Assembly: GCA_035630615.1 (NCBI GenBank)
Contig: DASQKI010000079.1
Location: 62,001 to 126,000, forward strand
Length of the DNA: 64,000 bases
Source: DATFRX01 sp035630615
Lineage (GTDB): Bacteria > Actinomycetota > Actinomycetes > Propionibacteriales > Nocardioidaceae
Direction of reading: 5' to 3'
Each line of letters opens with the position of its first letter. Position 1 is the stretch's first letter. The notes under the pieces are model-generated. The model searched no databases, was not told the DNA's origin, and saw nothing but the letters and a program-made list of their open reading frames with translations. Shown piece after piece: positions 15,006-23,296 of this stretch. Both the position numbers and the translations under genes were made by a program.

Positions 15006-15830
15006 ATGACGCGACTGCGCTCGGCGCTCTGGCTGCCGCTGTTCGACGCGCTGGCCGATCCGATGGTGGTCGCGCGCCTTGCGGCCGAGGCCGAGGAGGC
15101 CGGTTGGGACGGCGTCTTCGTCTGGGACCAGGTGGGCTGGCGGCCGCCGGTCCGAGACCTCGCCGATCCCTGGCTCACCCTGGCGGCGATCGCGACCAGC
15201 ACCGAGCGAGTACGGCTCGGGCCGATGGTGTCGCCGCTCCCGCGCCGGCGGCCGGCGAAGGTGGCCCGTGAGACCGCGACTCTGGATCGGCTCAGCGGCG
15301 GTCGGCTCGTCCTCGGCGTCGGCATCGGCAGTGATCGGTTTGGTCGCGAGCTGTCCAAGACAGGTGAGGAGCTCGACGATCGGAGCCGAGGACGGATGCT
15401 CGACGAGTCGCTGGCGATCCTGGCGGCGGCGTGGTCCGGCGAGCCGGTGCACCATCGCGGCGAGCACTACACCGTCGACGACCTGCGGTTCCTGCCGCGT
15501 CCGGTCCAGCGACCCGGCGTACCCGTCTGGGCCGCCGGCTTCCCGGGCAACGTCAAGCCGATGCGTCGGGCCGCACGGCTCGACGGATTCTTCCCGGCCA
15601 ACCTCGATCATCCGGACCAACTGGCCGAGGCGGTCGGAATCGTCACCGAGCTCCGGGCGGATTCGATGACGTCGTACGACTTCGTCATCGGACTGCCCCT
15701 CGGCGTCGATCCGCTGCCGTACGCCGACGCCGGCGCGACCTGGTGGCTCCCGGAGCTCGAACCCGGTGTCGGGCTGGACACCGTACGCGGCGTGCTCCGC
15801 GACGGCCCGGCGAGCCGAGACGACGCGTGA
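15006..15830 (+). CDS. LLM-class (luciferase-like) flavin/F420-dependent oxidoreductase
   Basis: A 274-residue protein from the ATG at 15006, which has GAAGGAG upstream. 'LAAEAEEAGWDGVFVWDQVGW', 'RVRLGPMVSPLPRRRPAKVARETATLDRLSGGRLVLGVG' type strands and 'PVWAAGFPG' are typical of the bacterial luciferase fold that uses F420 or FMN. It is somewhat shorter than many family members (about 300). Its stop overlaps the next gene's GTG start by four bases, so it is cotranscribed with a methyltransferase. The substrate is unknown. Confidence 0.85.
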   Translation: MTRLRSALWLPLFDALADPMVVARLAAEAEEAGWDGVFVWDQVGWRPPVRDLADPWLTLAAIATSTERVRLGPMVSPLPRRRPAKVARETATLDRLSGGRLVLGVGIGSDRFGRELSKTGEELDDRSRGRMLDESLAILAAAWSGEPVHHRGEHYTVDDLRFLPRPVQRPGVPVWAAGFPGNVKPMRRAARLDGFFPANLDHPDQLAEAVGIVTELRADSMTSYDFVIGLPLGVDPLPYADAGATWWLPELEPGVGLDTVRGVLRDGPASRDDA

Positions 15831-16615
15831 CGTTCGACTATGACGCGGAGCTCCGGCGCTATCACGCCCGCCTGTTGGCCGCTCTCGACCTCGGCAGCGG
15901 TGACCGGGTGCTCGACGTCGGCTGCGGTACGGGACAGATGACAAGGGCGGTCGCGCGGGTGGCGGACACCGGCGATGCGCTCGGGGTCGACAACTCACCG
16001 CGCATGGTGGCCCAGGCCCGGGCGCTGAGCGACGAGGAGGGCCTCGACAACGTCCGATTCGAGTGCGGCGATGCCCAGTCGCATCCGTTCCCGACCGAGC
16101 GGTTCAGCCTCGGCGTCAGTCGGTTCGGCACGATGTTCTTCGCCGATCCGGTCGCCGCGTTCGCGAATATCGCAAGGTCGTTGCGGCCGGGAGCGCCCTT
16201 CGTCCAACTGGTCTGGCAGGACGCCGACCGTCAGGAGTGGGAGTCGGCCATCCGCAGCGCACTGGCACCGGACGCGTCGTGGTCGGATCACGCGGCCTTC
16301 TCGTTGGCCGATCCCGTCACGGTGCGCGACGTGATGACCGCAGGCGGCTTCACCGACGTCGATCTGACCGAGTTACACGAGCCGATCTATTACGGCCCCG
16401 ATGCTGCGGCCGCGCGCGGCTCCGTACTCGCCCTGGCCATGCCGAGGGAGTTTCTGGCCGCTCTGCCCGACGACCGGGTCGATCCCGCGTTGGATCGGCT
16501 CGACGGGATGCTCCGCGCCCGCGACACCGGCGACGGCGTGTGGTTCGACTCGCGCGCCTGGCTCGTCACTGCCCGGCGCGCCTGGTCCGCACACGGCGCT
16601 CAGCCACGTCGATAG
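15827..16615 (+). CDS. Class I SAM-dependent methyltransferase
   Basis: A 262-residue protein starting at the GTG at 15827, inside the stop codon region of the LLM gene (GTGA overlap), so translation is coupled. SAM motif I 'VLDVGCGTGQMTRAV' lies near residues 24-38, the acidic residue of motif II in 'LGVDNSPRM', and 'FGTMFFADPVAAF' follows. The later part resembles UbiE-like small-molecule methyltransferases. The coupling suggests that the oxidoreductase and the methyltransferase act in the same pathway, which I cannot name. Confidence 0.82.
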   Translation: MTFDYDAELRRYHARLLAALDLGSGDRVLDVGCGTGQMTRAVARVADTGDALGVDNSPRMVAQARALSDEEGLDNVRFECGDAQSHPFPTERFSLGVSRFGTMFFADPVAAFANIARSLRPGAPFVQLVWQDADRQEWESAIRSALAPDASWSDHAAFSLADPVTVRDVMTAGGFTDVDLTELHEPIYYGPDAAAARGSVLALAMPREFLAALPDDRVDPALDRLDGMLRARDTGDGVWFDSRAWLVTARRAWSAHGAQPRR

Positions 16616-16804
16616 AGCACCGGGTTGAGCTGCGAGCTCGGCGTCGCGCCAACGGCGGTGCCGGGCATCCAGGTGGCTGAACGCTCGGCCGGCGGCCTCC
16701 ATCGCCTTGGTCTCGGCGTCGCCGCTGGAGCCATACAGCACCTAGCACCTGCAGGGATGCATTGCCGCCACTGCTGCTGTCGTCGCTCTCCTTCGGCGCG
16801 GGTT

Positions 16805-17815
16805 TCAGGTCGTGTCGCGGGTGACAAGAGTGGGTGGGAGCAGGACGGGCTCCGGCGGACTGTCGTCGGACTCTCGAGCGCCGATCACGTCGTGCAACAT
16901 GCGCAGGCAGGCCTCGGCAACGTCGTCGACGGGCTGGGCGACGCTGCTGAGCCGGGTGACCTTGGCTGCGGGCGAGTCGTCGAACCCGACCACGCCGACG
17001 TCGTCGCCCAGCCGTACGCCACGCGCGGTGAGCTCGGTCCAGACGCCGAGCGCGAGCGTGTCGCTGACGCAAACGAAGGCGGTCGCCGGATCGTCGAGGT
17101 CCAACAGCTCGGCGCACGCCTGCCGGCCGTTGTCGAGGCTGTCCTCGTAGGCCCGCTGCAGGGACGGGTCGAGGCCGACGGCCGCGCCGGCCCGGCTCCA
17201 GCCGTCGCGACGGTCGTCTCCGACGCCGGACCCGGCCGGCCACCCGACGAAGGCGATCCGGCGATGACCGCGTTGGAGCAGGCACTCGGTCGCCGCCTCA
17301 GTGCCGGCGGCGCCGTCGACGTCGACCCAGCCGTGGTGGGCGGTCGCGCCCCACGGCCGGCCGAACGTGACGAACGCGGCGCCGCGCTCGGCCAGCCACT
17401 CGGTCCGCTGGTCTCCGACATGCGTGCCGGTGAGGACGAACGCGTCCAGGTCGTGGTCGGTGAGCAATTCGTCGAAGGAGGCGACCTCACCGGCATCGTC
17501 GTCCTCGGCGAATAGCATCACTCGATAGCCCTGGGCCTGAGCCCGGGTGGTGAGCGCGTGCAGGAACCGATCGAGCACGTCGCTGCCGACCTTGTGCATC
17601 CGAGCCGCGATCAAGTACGAGCGCTGGGTGCGAAGGGTTCGCGCGGCCCGGTGCGGTCGATAGCCGAGGTCGTCGATGGCGGCCTGCACCCGGGCCAAGG
17701 TCTCGGCGCGGACCAGGTGGGGGGCGTTGATCGCGTTGGAGACGGTCTGGCGGGATACCTGGGCACGGTCGGCGACGGTGGCCACGGTGGGCCGTCGTCC
17801 GCTCGGCGTGCTCAA
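16805..17815 (-). CDS. LacI-family transcriptional repressor
   Basis: A 336-residue LacI protein with the N-terminal helix-turn-helix 'TVATVADRAQVSRQTVSNAIN' and the hinge 'YRPHRAARTLRTQRS'. Its periplasmic-binding-protein-like effector domain includes 'VVGFDDSPAAKVTRLSSVAQP'. The start is a TTG at 17815 with AGGTGAT-like bases before it. It is divergent from the second debranching-type gene, and the palindrome TTTGAACGTTCAAA lies between them, so it very likely represses that gene in response to a sugar. The 190 bp beyond its stop (16616-16804) hold no convincing gene. Confidence 0.9.
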   Translation of the reverse strand: MSTPSGRRPTVATVADRAQVSRQTVSNAINAPHLVRAETLARVQAAIDDLGYRPHRAARTLRTQRSYLIAARMHKVGSDVLDRFLHALTTRAQAQGYRVMLFAEDDDAGEVASFDELLTDHDLDAFVLTGTHVGDQRTEWLAERGAAFVTFGRPWGATAHHGWVDVDGAAGTEAATECLLQRGHRRIAFVGWPAGSGVGDDRRDGWSRAGAAVGLDPSLQRAYEDSLDNGRQACAELLDLDDPATAFVCVSDTLALGVWTELTARGVRLGDDVGVVGFDDSPAAKVTRLSSVAQPVDDVAEACLRMLHDVIGARESDDSPPEPVLLPPTLVTRDTT

Positions 17816-17894
17816 ATCCGATCACCTCACGCCCCGTTGCCTGCGAGAATTTGACCGTCCACGACCCGTTGTCCGCATAATGTGGGTACGAGAC

Positions 17895-17908
17895 TTTGAA
17901 CGTTCAAA
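17895..17908. promoter_or_regulatory. LacI-type operator
   Basis: TTTGAACGTTCAAA is a perfect 14-bp palindrome with the central CG typical of LacI/GalR operators. It lies between the divergent repressor (17815) and the debranching-type gene (17970). Confidence 0.75.
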
Positions 17909-17969
17909 TCACGCCTAGCGTGGATCGTGCACTACCGCCGTGTCAAGGCCTGGACCCGAGGAGTCGCCG

Positions 17970-20027
17970 ATGACCCCGCCCCGTCAACCGTGGCTGCACG
18001 AGCTGGCGACGGCGGTGTCGGCGCCCACCGTCGTCCTGTCCGATCGCGACGGTCAGCTGTCGCCGCGCGGCGCCCAGGGGGTCTGGCACGCCGACGTCCG
18101 CGTGCTCTCGCGGGCCGAGCTGCGGGTCGACGGGGCGCCGCCTGATCCGGTCGCGGACGGCTCCGAGGGCGCCGGTCAGGTGCGGTTCATCGGGTTCGTC
18201 CGGGCGCTCGACGGGTCGGGGCCGGACCCGTCGGTACGGATCGAGCGGGTCCGCAGCGTACGGCCGGGTGTCGTCGACGAGGAGATCGTGCTCACCTCGT
18301 ACGTCGGCATCGAGTCGACGACCCGGATCGAGGTGATGGTCGCGACCGACTTCGCTCGGATCGGGCCGGTGAAGTCGGGCCGAGACGCCGACGGGCCCGC
18401 CGTGACGCCCGAGGTCGACGCGGCGCGGGTGCGTTGGTCCGGAGCGAGCGCCCGGGCCGAGATCGTCGCCGAAGACGGTGGCACCGTCTCGGTCGACGGC
18501 GACGTGGCCCGACTGGCCTGGACGGTCGACCTGGCGCAGCCCGCGACTCACGTGCTGCGCTGGCGGCTCCATGCCGATGTCGGGGCGACCCCGTTGGCCG
18601 GCGTCGACGGCGGCTCTGAGTGGTCGACGCCGACGGTGGCCGCAGGCGATCACCGGTTGCCGATGCTGGTCGAGCGGTCGATCGCCGATCTCGGCGGGCT
18701 GCGGATGCGGCTGGCCGATCGCGACGAGGTGTTCCTCGCCGCCGGCGCGCCGTGGTTTTGCACCCTCTTCGGCCGCGACAGCATCTGGGCCGCCCGCATG
18801 ATGTTGCCGCTCGGGACCGACATCGCCGCCGGCACGTTGCGGACGCTCGCCGCGCTGCAGGGGCGGCGAGTCGACCCCGAGACCGGCGAAGCACCCGGCA
18901 AGATCCCGCATGAGCTACGCGAGGTGACACCCGGCAAGACCCCGGCGGGTCTGCCGCCGCTCTATTACGGGTCGGTCGACTCCACGCCGCTGTGGGTCTG
19001 CCTGCTGCACGACGCCTGGCAGTGGGGGTTGCCGGCCGAGCAGGTTCGGGAGCTGCTGCCCAACCTGGAGGCGGCATTGGCCTGGCTGGCCGACGACGGC
19101 GACCCCGACGGCGACGGGTTCCTCGAGTACGTCGACGAGAGCGGGCGGGGCCTGGCCAACCAGGGCTGGAAGGACTCCGGCGATGCGGTGCGGTTCGCCG
19201 ACGGCACGTACGCCGCGCCGCCGGTGGCGCTGTGCGAGGTGCAGGGCTATGCCTACGAAGCGGCCATGCACGGCGCGGTGCTTCTCGATGCCTTCGGTCG
19301 TCCGGACGCGACTCGCTGGCGGTCGTGGGCGAGCGAGCTGGCCGAGAGATTTCGGGAGCGGTTCTGGGTGTCGGGCCGTGGGGGTGGCGGCCGCTATCCC
19401 GCTCTCGCACTGGACGCCGACAAGCGCCCGGTCGACGCGCTGACCAGCAACATCGGGCATCTGCTCGGCACGGGGCTGCTCGACGCCGACGAGTCCGAAC
19501 GTGTGGCCCGACTGGTGACCCGGCCGGAGCTCGCCAGCGGATTCGGCCTGCGCACCATGTCGGACCGCGAAGCGGCGTACGCGCCCACGAGCTACCACTG
19601 CGGCTCGGTGTGGCCGCATGACACGGCGATCGTCATCCGTGGGTTGGCGGCCGCCGGCTGCGGGCATCGGGCGGGCGAGCTGATCGACGGGCTACTGACC
19701 GCGGCGGTGCACTTTGACTTCCGGCTGCCGGAGCTGTACGGCGGCGATCCGCGGGCCAACGTGCCGCGGCCGGTGCCGTACCCCGCCGCCTGTCGACCGC
19801 AGGCCTGGTCGGCGGCCGCCGCGATCGCGATCGTCCAGGCGCTGCTCGGGCTCGACGCGGACGTGCCGGCCGGCCGGCTGCGGATCCGGCCGGTGCGACC
19901 GAGCCCGATGGGCCGGCTGTGCGTCGACGGCCTGGTCGTGGGTGGTCATTCCTTCGGCGTCGACGTTGCCGACGACGGTCGCGTCGACCTGACCGCCGAC
20001 CTCCCGCTCAAGGTCGACCTCGGCTAA
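17970..20027 (+). CDS. Glycogen-debranching-type glycosidase, paralogue 2 (intact motifs)
   Basis: A 685-residue protein from the ATG at 17970, with GAGGAG seven bases upstream; an earlier in-frame Met at 17940 lacks this. The N-terminal GDE_N_bis domain begins 'PWLHELATAVSAPTVVLSDRDGQLSPRGAQGVWHADVRVLSR' in family style. The barrel domain carries 'GAPWFCTLFGRDSIWAARMM' and 'YHCGSVWPHDTAIV', the motifs kept in this family. It should hydrolyse alpha-1,6 or related linkages in glycogen or oligosaccharides in the cytoplasm. The adjacent LacI gene and operator point to sugar-inducible expression. It shares most of its length with the protein at 12796, so one arose by duplication. Confidence 0.87.
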   Translation: MTPPRQPWLHELATAVSAPTVVLSDRDGQLSPRGAQGVWHADVRVLSRAELRVDGAPPDPVADGSEGAGQVRFIGFVRALDGSGPDPSVRIERVRSVRPGVVDEEIVLTSYVGIESTTRIEVMVATDFARIGPVKSGRDADGPAVTPEVDAARVRWSGASARAEIVAEDGGTVSVDGDVARLAWTVDLAQPATHVLRWRLHADVGATPLAGVDGGSEWSTPTVAAGDHRLPMLVERSIADLGGLRMRLADRDEVFLAAGAPWFCTLFGRDSIWAARMMLPLGTDIAAGTLRTLAALQGRRVDPETGEAPGKIPHELREVTPGKTPAGLPPLYYGSVDSTPLWVCLLHDAWQWGLPAEQVRELLPNLEAALAWLADDGDPDGDGFLEYVDESGRGLANQGWKDSGDAVRFADGTYAAPPVALCEVQGYAYEAAMHGAVLLDAFGRPDATRWRSWASELAERFRERFWVSGRGGGGRYPALALDADKRPVDALTSNIGHLLGTGLLDADESERVARLVTRPELASGFGLRTMSDREAAYAPTSYHCGSVWPHDTAIVIRGLAAAGCGHRAGELIDGLLTAAVHFDFRLPELYGGDPRANVPRPVPYPAACRPQAWSAAAAIAIVQALLGLDADVPAGRLRIRPVRPSPMGRLCVDGLVVGGHSFGVDVADDGRVDLTADLPLKVDLG

Positions 20028-20041
20028 CCCTCCACCCCCCG

Positions 20042-20098
20042 CGAGTGGCGCACGGTTGTCGCGAAATCGGCGTCGGAACGACAACCGTGCGCCACTCG
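20042..20098. repeat. Perfect 20-bp inverted repeat between convergent genes
   Basis: CGAGTGGCGCACGGTTGTCG (20042-20061) is followed after 17 bases by its exact reverse complement (20079-20098). It fills the gap between the convergent genes ending at 20027 and 20111. A bidirectional transcription stop is plausible although no T-run is present. Confidence 0.85.
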
Positions 20099-20110
20099 GC
20101 GATGGTGCGG

Positions 20111-21034
20111 TCAGCGATGCGGTCCCGCGACGACGTTGTGCAGCGGCTCGCCGGCGACGTAGCGGGCCAGCTGGTCGCGTACGAGCCGGGCGACGCGGGG
20201 CGGAAAAGCGGTCGAGGCGCCGCCGCGGTGCGGTGTGATCAGCAGGTTCGGCGCCGACCACAGCGGATGACCCGACGGCAGGGGCTCGGGGTCGGTGACG
20301 TCCAGTGCGGCTCGGATCCGACCCGACCCGAGCTCGGCGACCAGGGCGTCGGTGTCGACGACGGGTCCGCGCGAGATGTTGACCAACAAGGCGTCGTCCT
20401 TCAGGTGAGCGAGGAACGTCGCGTCAACCATCCCGACGGTGTGGTCGGTCGCCGGGGTCATGAGCACCACGACGTCGGCCCTCGGCAGTAGCTCGGGCAG
20501 CTGCTCGGTCGGCGCCACGCCGGGTCGCTCGCGTCGCGCCACCCGCAGCACCTCACACTCGAATCCGTCGAGGCGACGCTCCAACGCCTCGCCGATCGAG
20601 CCGTAGCCGACGATGAGCACCGTCCGGTCCGCGAGCGCGTCGTCGAAGGTGTCGTACGTCAGCCACTCGCCGCGGTCCTGGGCCTGGACGGCGGGTGGGA
20701 TTCGACGCAGCGACGCCAGAATCAAGGTCATCGCGAGCTCGGCGGTCGAGGCGTCGTGCACCCCGCGGGCGTTACAGAGCGTCGCGTCGTCGGGCAGATG
20801 GGGCAGCAGGTTCTCGTACCCCGCCGTCTGAGCCTGGACGACGCGAAGCGACGGCATCTGGCCGAGCACCTCGACCACGCGCGGGTCCGCCCCCATGTAC
20901 TCCGGGACGTAGAACTCCACCTCACCCAGCGACTCGGGCACGGAAAGTCCGCGCCGGAAGGTGTCGATCTTGACGTCGTCCGGCAGGTCCCCGAGCACGT
21001 CGGACGGCCGGTCCCATGGCAGCCATACCCGCAT
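20111..21034 (-). CDS. D-isomer specific 2-hydroxyacid dehydrogenase
   Basis: A 307-residue protein from the ATG at 21034; TAGGTT seven bases upstream supports a leaderless start, and longer readings begin with an implausible Arg/Pro/Ser tail. 'VLIVGYGSIGEALERRL' is the NAD-binding loop, 'LVNISRGPVVDTDAL' follows, and 'NLLITPHRGGAS' supplies the catalytic His. The Arg and Glu of the catalytic set are in 'ISRG' and 'VTDPEPLP'. It could act on glycerate, phosphoglycerate or a similar 2-hydroxyacid. No neighbour identifies the substrate. Confidence 0.86.
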   Translation of the reverse strand: MRVWLPWDRPSDVLGDLPDDVKIDTFRRGLSVPESLGEVEFYVPEYMGADPRVVEVLGQMPSLRVVQAQTAGYENLLPHLPDDATLCNARGVHDASTAELAMTLILASLRRIPPAVQAQDRGEWLTYDTFDDALADRTVLIVGYGSIGEALERRLDGFECEVLRVARRERPGVAPTEQLPELLPRADVVVLMTPATDHTVGMVDATFLAHLKDDALLVNISRGPVVDTDALVAELGSGRIRAALDVTDPEPLPSGHPLWSAPNLLITPHRGGASTAFPPRVARLVRDQLARYVAGEPLHNVVAGPHR

Positions 21035-21071
21035 GGGCGGCAACCTACCGCTCGGCAAAGCTGGCAGGTCG

Positions 21072-21494
21072 CTACAGGTCGGCGCAGATGTCCTGGGTCT
21101 TCTGAAACGAATCCTCGGCCTGCTCCAGGTCGAGCGCCCTGATGCCCAGGCTCGCCCTCTCGAGCTCGTCGGCCAGCGGCTGGAAGCGATCGTCGCTCTC
21201 GGCCGCTCCCATGGCGAGCGCGGCGGCGCCACCCCAGCGCTGTGCGGTGGCCAGATCCAGGTCGTCTTCTGGCTCGGGGATGTCGGTGTCCTCTATCGCC
21301 AAGCAGGCGGCGGTCGCGTCGGTCTCCGCACCGGCGGCGGGATCGTCGCTGGTCATGACCCAGGCGAGTGCGACGCCGCCGCCGCCGACCAGCAGGCCGA
21401 CGACCAGCCCGGCGACGAGGCCTTTCCGATCGGTACGAGACGGCGCATCCGTGAGTGGTGCGGGCATCGGAGCGGGAGTCGAGTGGTCAGTCAT
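21072..21494 (-). CDS. Small membrane-anchored hypothetical protein
   Basis: A 140-residue protein from the ATG at 21494. A Pro/Ala/Thr-rich N-terminus (1-25) is followed by one Gly/Val/Ala-rich membrane helix (about 28-50) and an external acidic helical part with two cysteines ('ACLAIED', 'DICADL'). No domain is recognised. It lies between the hydroxyacid dehydrogenase and the sigma factor, on the same strand, with 64 bp before it. A single-pass membrane protein is all that can be said. Confidence 0.6.
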   Translation of the reverse strand: MTDHSTPAPMPAPLTDAPSRTDRKGLVAGLVVGLLVGGGGVALAWVMTSDDPAAGAETDATAACLAIEDTDIPEPEDDLDLATAQRWGGAAALAMGAAESDDRFQPLADELERASLGIRALDLEQAEDSFQKTQDICADL

Positions 21495-21558
21495 TCGGAG
21501 CAGCCTAGGTGGCCGAGGGTCTCCGGCGACCGACACGGGGTACGGGCGGCGACGCGAC

Positions 21559-22800
21559 CTACCGCTGATCGTGGGCGAGCCTGGACGCCCGAAGCTGGAG
21601 ATACCGCTGCTCCGGGAGGCTCGCGGTCGCCTTGGCCGCTCGTAGGTACAGGTCACGCGCTCGCCGGGAGTCGCCGGCCTGTTCGAGGAGATGGGCGCGG
21701 ACGGCGTCGAACCGGTGGGAACGAGCCGCCAGATCGTCGGCGTCGAGTGTGCCGAGCAGAGCGAGCCCCGCTCTCGGACCGTGGACGTTGGACAGCGCTA
21801 CCGCCCGGCTGAGTGTGACCATCGGGCCCGGTGCGATCCGTTCCAACGTGTCATAGAGAGCCGAGATCTGCGGCCAGTCGGTCGCGCCGGCGGTCGCCGC
21901 CTCGTCGTGAACCGCGGCGACCGCGGCTTGCAGCTGATACTGACCCACGGGGAAGCGGCCGAGGGTTTCTGCCAGCAGAGCAAGACCTTCCTGGATCGCG
22001 ACGGAGTCCCAGCGGGAGCGGTCCTGTTCCTCGAGGGGCACCAGTGAGCCGTCGGCGGTCGTCCTCGCCGCTCGGCGGGCGTCGGTCAGCAGCATGAGCG
22101 CGAGGAGGCCGGCCACCTCACCATCGGCTGGTAGGAGTCGACGTACCAGTCGCGCCAGCCGAATGGCCTCCGACGTCAGATCGACCCGGTGCAGCTGCGC
22201 TCCCGACGATGCGGTGTATCCCTCGTTGAAGACCAGGTAGAGAACGCTGAGTACGACTTCCTGCCGGGCCGCAAGCTCCTGCGCGGGCGGCAGTTCGAAT
22301 GTCGCGCCCGACTGCGCGATGGCCTGCTTAGCCCTCGTGATGCGCTTGGCCATGGTGGCCTCGGGAACCAAGAACGCTCCCGCGATCTCCTTTGTGGTGA
22401 GGCCGCCCACGGCGCGAAGCGTCAGCGCGACTTGAGCGGTTGACGACAGGGCCGGGTGACAGCACATGAAGAGGAGGGTCAGCGTGTCGTCCCCGTCCGC
22501 GGGTTCATCGTCCGCCGCCGGAAACACGCGTTCGGCGCCGGCGGCCCGCACCTCCCGTTGCCGACGGGCGCTCTCGCTTCGCCAGTGGTCGACGAGAGAC
22601 CGGCGAGCGACAGTACGGAGCCAGGCCCGAGGCTGGTTCGGCACGCCGTCGTTCGGCCATTGGGTCAGCGCGGCGAGCAGTGCCTCCTGCGTCGCGTCCT
22701 CACATGCATCGAGTTGGCCGTACTGCCGCGCGAGGGCCGCGAGGATCTGCGGTGCGAGGTCACGCAACAGATCCTCGACCGGTTCGTTCGCCTCGATCAT
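21559..22800 (-). CDS. ECF42-type RNA polymerase sigma factor with C-terminal extension
   Basis: A 413-residue ECF sigma factor. Region 2 includes 'LDACEDATQEALLAAL' and region 4 includes 'LRAVGGLTTKEIAGAFLVPEATMAKRI'. The remaining 250 residues are a helical DUF6596/TPR-like extension ('VLYLVFNEGYTASSG'). This arrangement together with an adjacent DGPF/YCII protein is the hallmark of the ECF42 group. There is no classical anti-sigma gene beside it; the extension itself is thought to control such factors. It lies 30 bases downstream of the DGPF gene, so the two are likely cotranscribed. Confidence 0.88.
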   Translation of the reverse strand: MIEANEPVEDLLRDLAPQILAALARQYGQLDACEDATQEALLAALTQWPNDGVPNQPRAWLRTVARRSLVDHWRSESARRQREVRAAGAERVFPAADDEPADGDDTLTLLFMCCHPALSSTAQVALTLRAVGGLTTKEIAGAFLVPEATMAKRITRAKQAIAQSGATFELPPAQELAARQEVVLSVLYLVFNEGYTASSGAQLHRVDLTSEAIRLARLVRRLLPADGEVAGLLALMLLTDARRAARTTADGSLVPLEEQDRSRWDSVAIQEGLALLAETLGRFPVGQYQLQAAVAAVHDEAATAGATDWPQISALYDTLERIAPGPMVTLSRAVALSNVHGPRAGLALLGTLDADDLAARSHRFDAVRAHLLEQAGDSRRARDLYLRAAKATASLPEQRYLQLRASRLAHDQR

Positions 22801-22830
22801 CGAATGGCACTCACGACCGACCTGGGGAGA

Positions 22831-23196
22831 TCACGTGGTGGCCGGCGGCGGCTCGTCCATGACGGGGCGGACCTCCATCGGGAACTCGATGTAGTCGACG
22901 CACTTGGCGGCCACCTCCAGGGCTCGCTCCTCGCTCGACTCGATGATCCAGTAGCCCGCGAGAGACTCCTTCACCTCGGCGAAAGGACCGTCGGTAGCGA
23001 CGGCTTTGGAGTCCACGAAGCGAACCGTCGTCGCGCCGCTCGGATCCATCAGCTTCCTGCTGTCCACCAGCTCACCGGACTCACGAAGCTCGGCGTCGAG
23101 TCCCACCATCAGCGCGTGCATGCCGCTGATCCACTCGGGCGACCGGTCTCGCATGCTCGCGCCCGCGCCCCCGAACATCATGATCATGTACTTCAT
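22831..23196 (-). CDS. YCII/DGPF-domain protein
   Basis: A 121-residue ferredoxin-fold YCII-related protein. It begins 'MKYMIMMFGGAG' and contains the family tetrapeptide Asp-Gly-Pro-Phe in 'VATDGPFAEVKESLAGYWIIE' style context near residue 70. DGPF proteins are the standard partners and targets of ECF42 sigma factors, and here the sigma gene follows in the same direction. Its biochemical activity is unknown. Confidence 0.88.
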   Translation of the reverse strand: MKYMIMMFGGAGASMRDRSPEWISGMHALMVGLDAELRESGELVDSRKLMDPSGATTVRFVDSKAVATDGPFAEVKESLAGYWIIESSEERALEVAAKCVDYIEFPMEVRPVMDEPPPATT

Positions 23197-23296
23197 CGCG
23201 CCTCCTTCAGGGTGTCACCGCGCCGTGGGTCGGCTCGGCCTTACCCCTTGGTCGGAGCCGGCAATCGATTCTGGACACGCGCCCGCACCGTTGACC

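Noticed and set aside
16373..16741. Minus-strand reading frame beginning 'MLYGSSGDAETKAMEAAG' beyond the LacI gene
   Set aside because: It has no ribosome site and two thirds of it is antisense to the methyltransferase gene at 15827; at most its first 40 codons could be a gene remnant.
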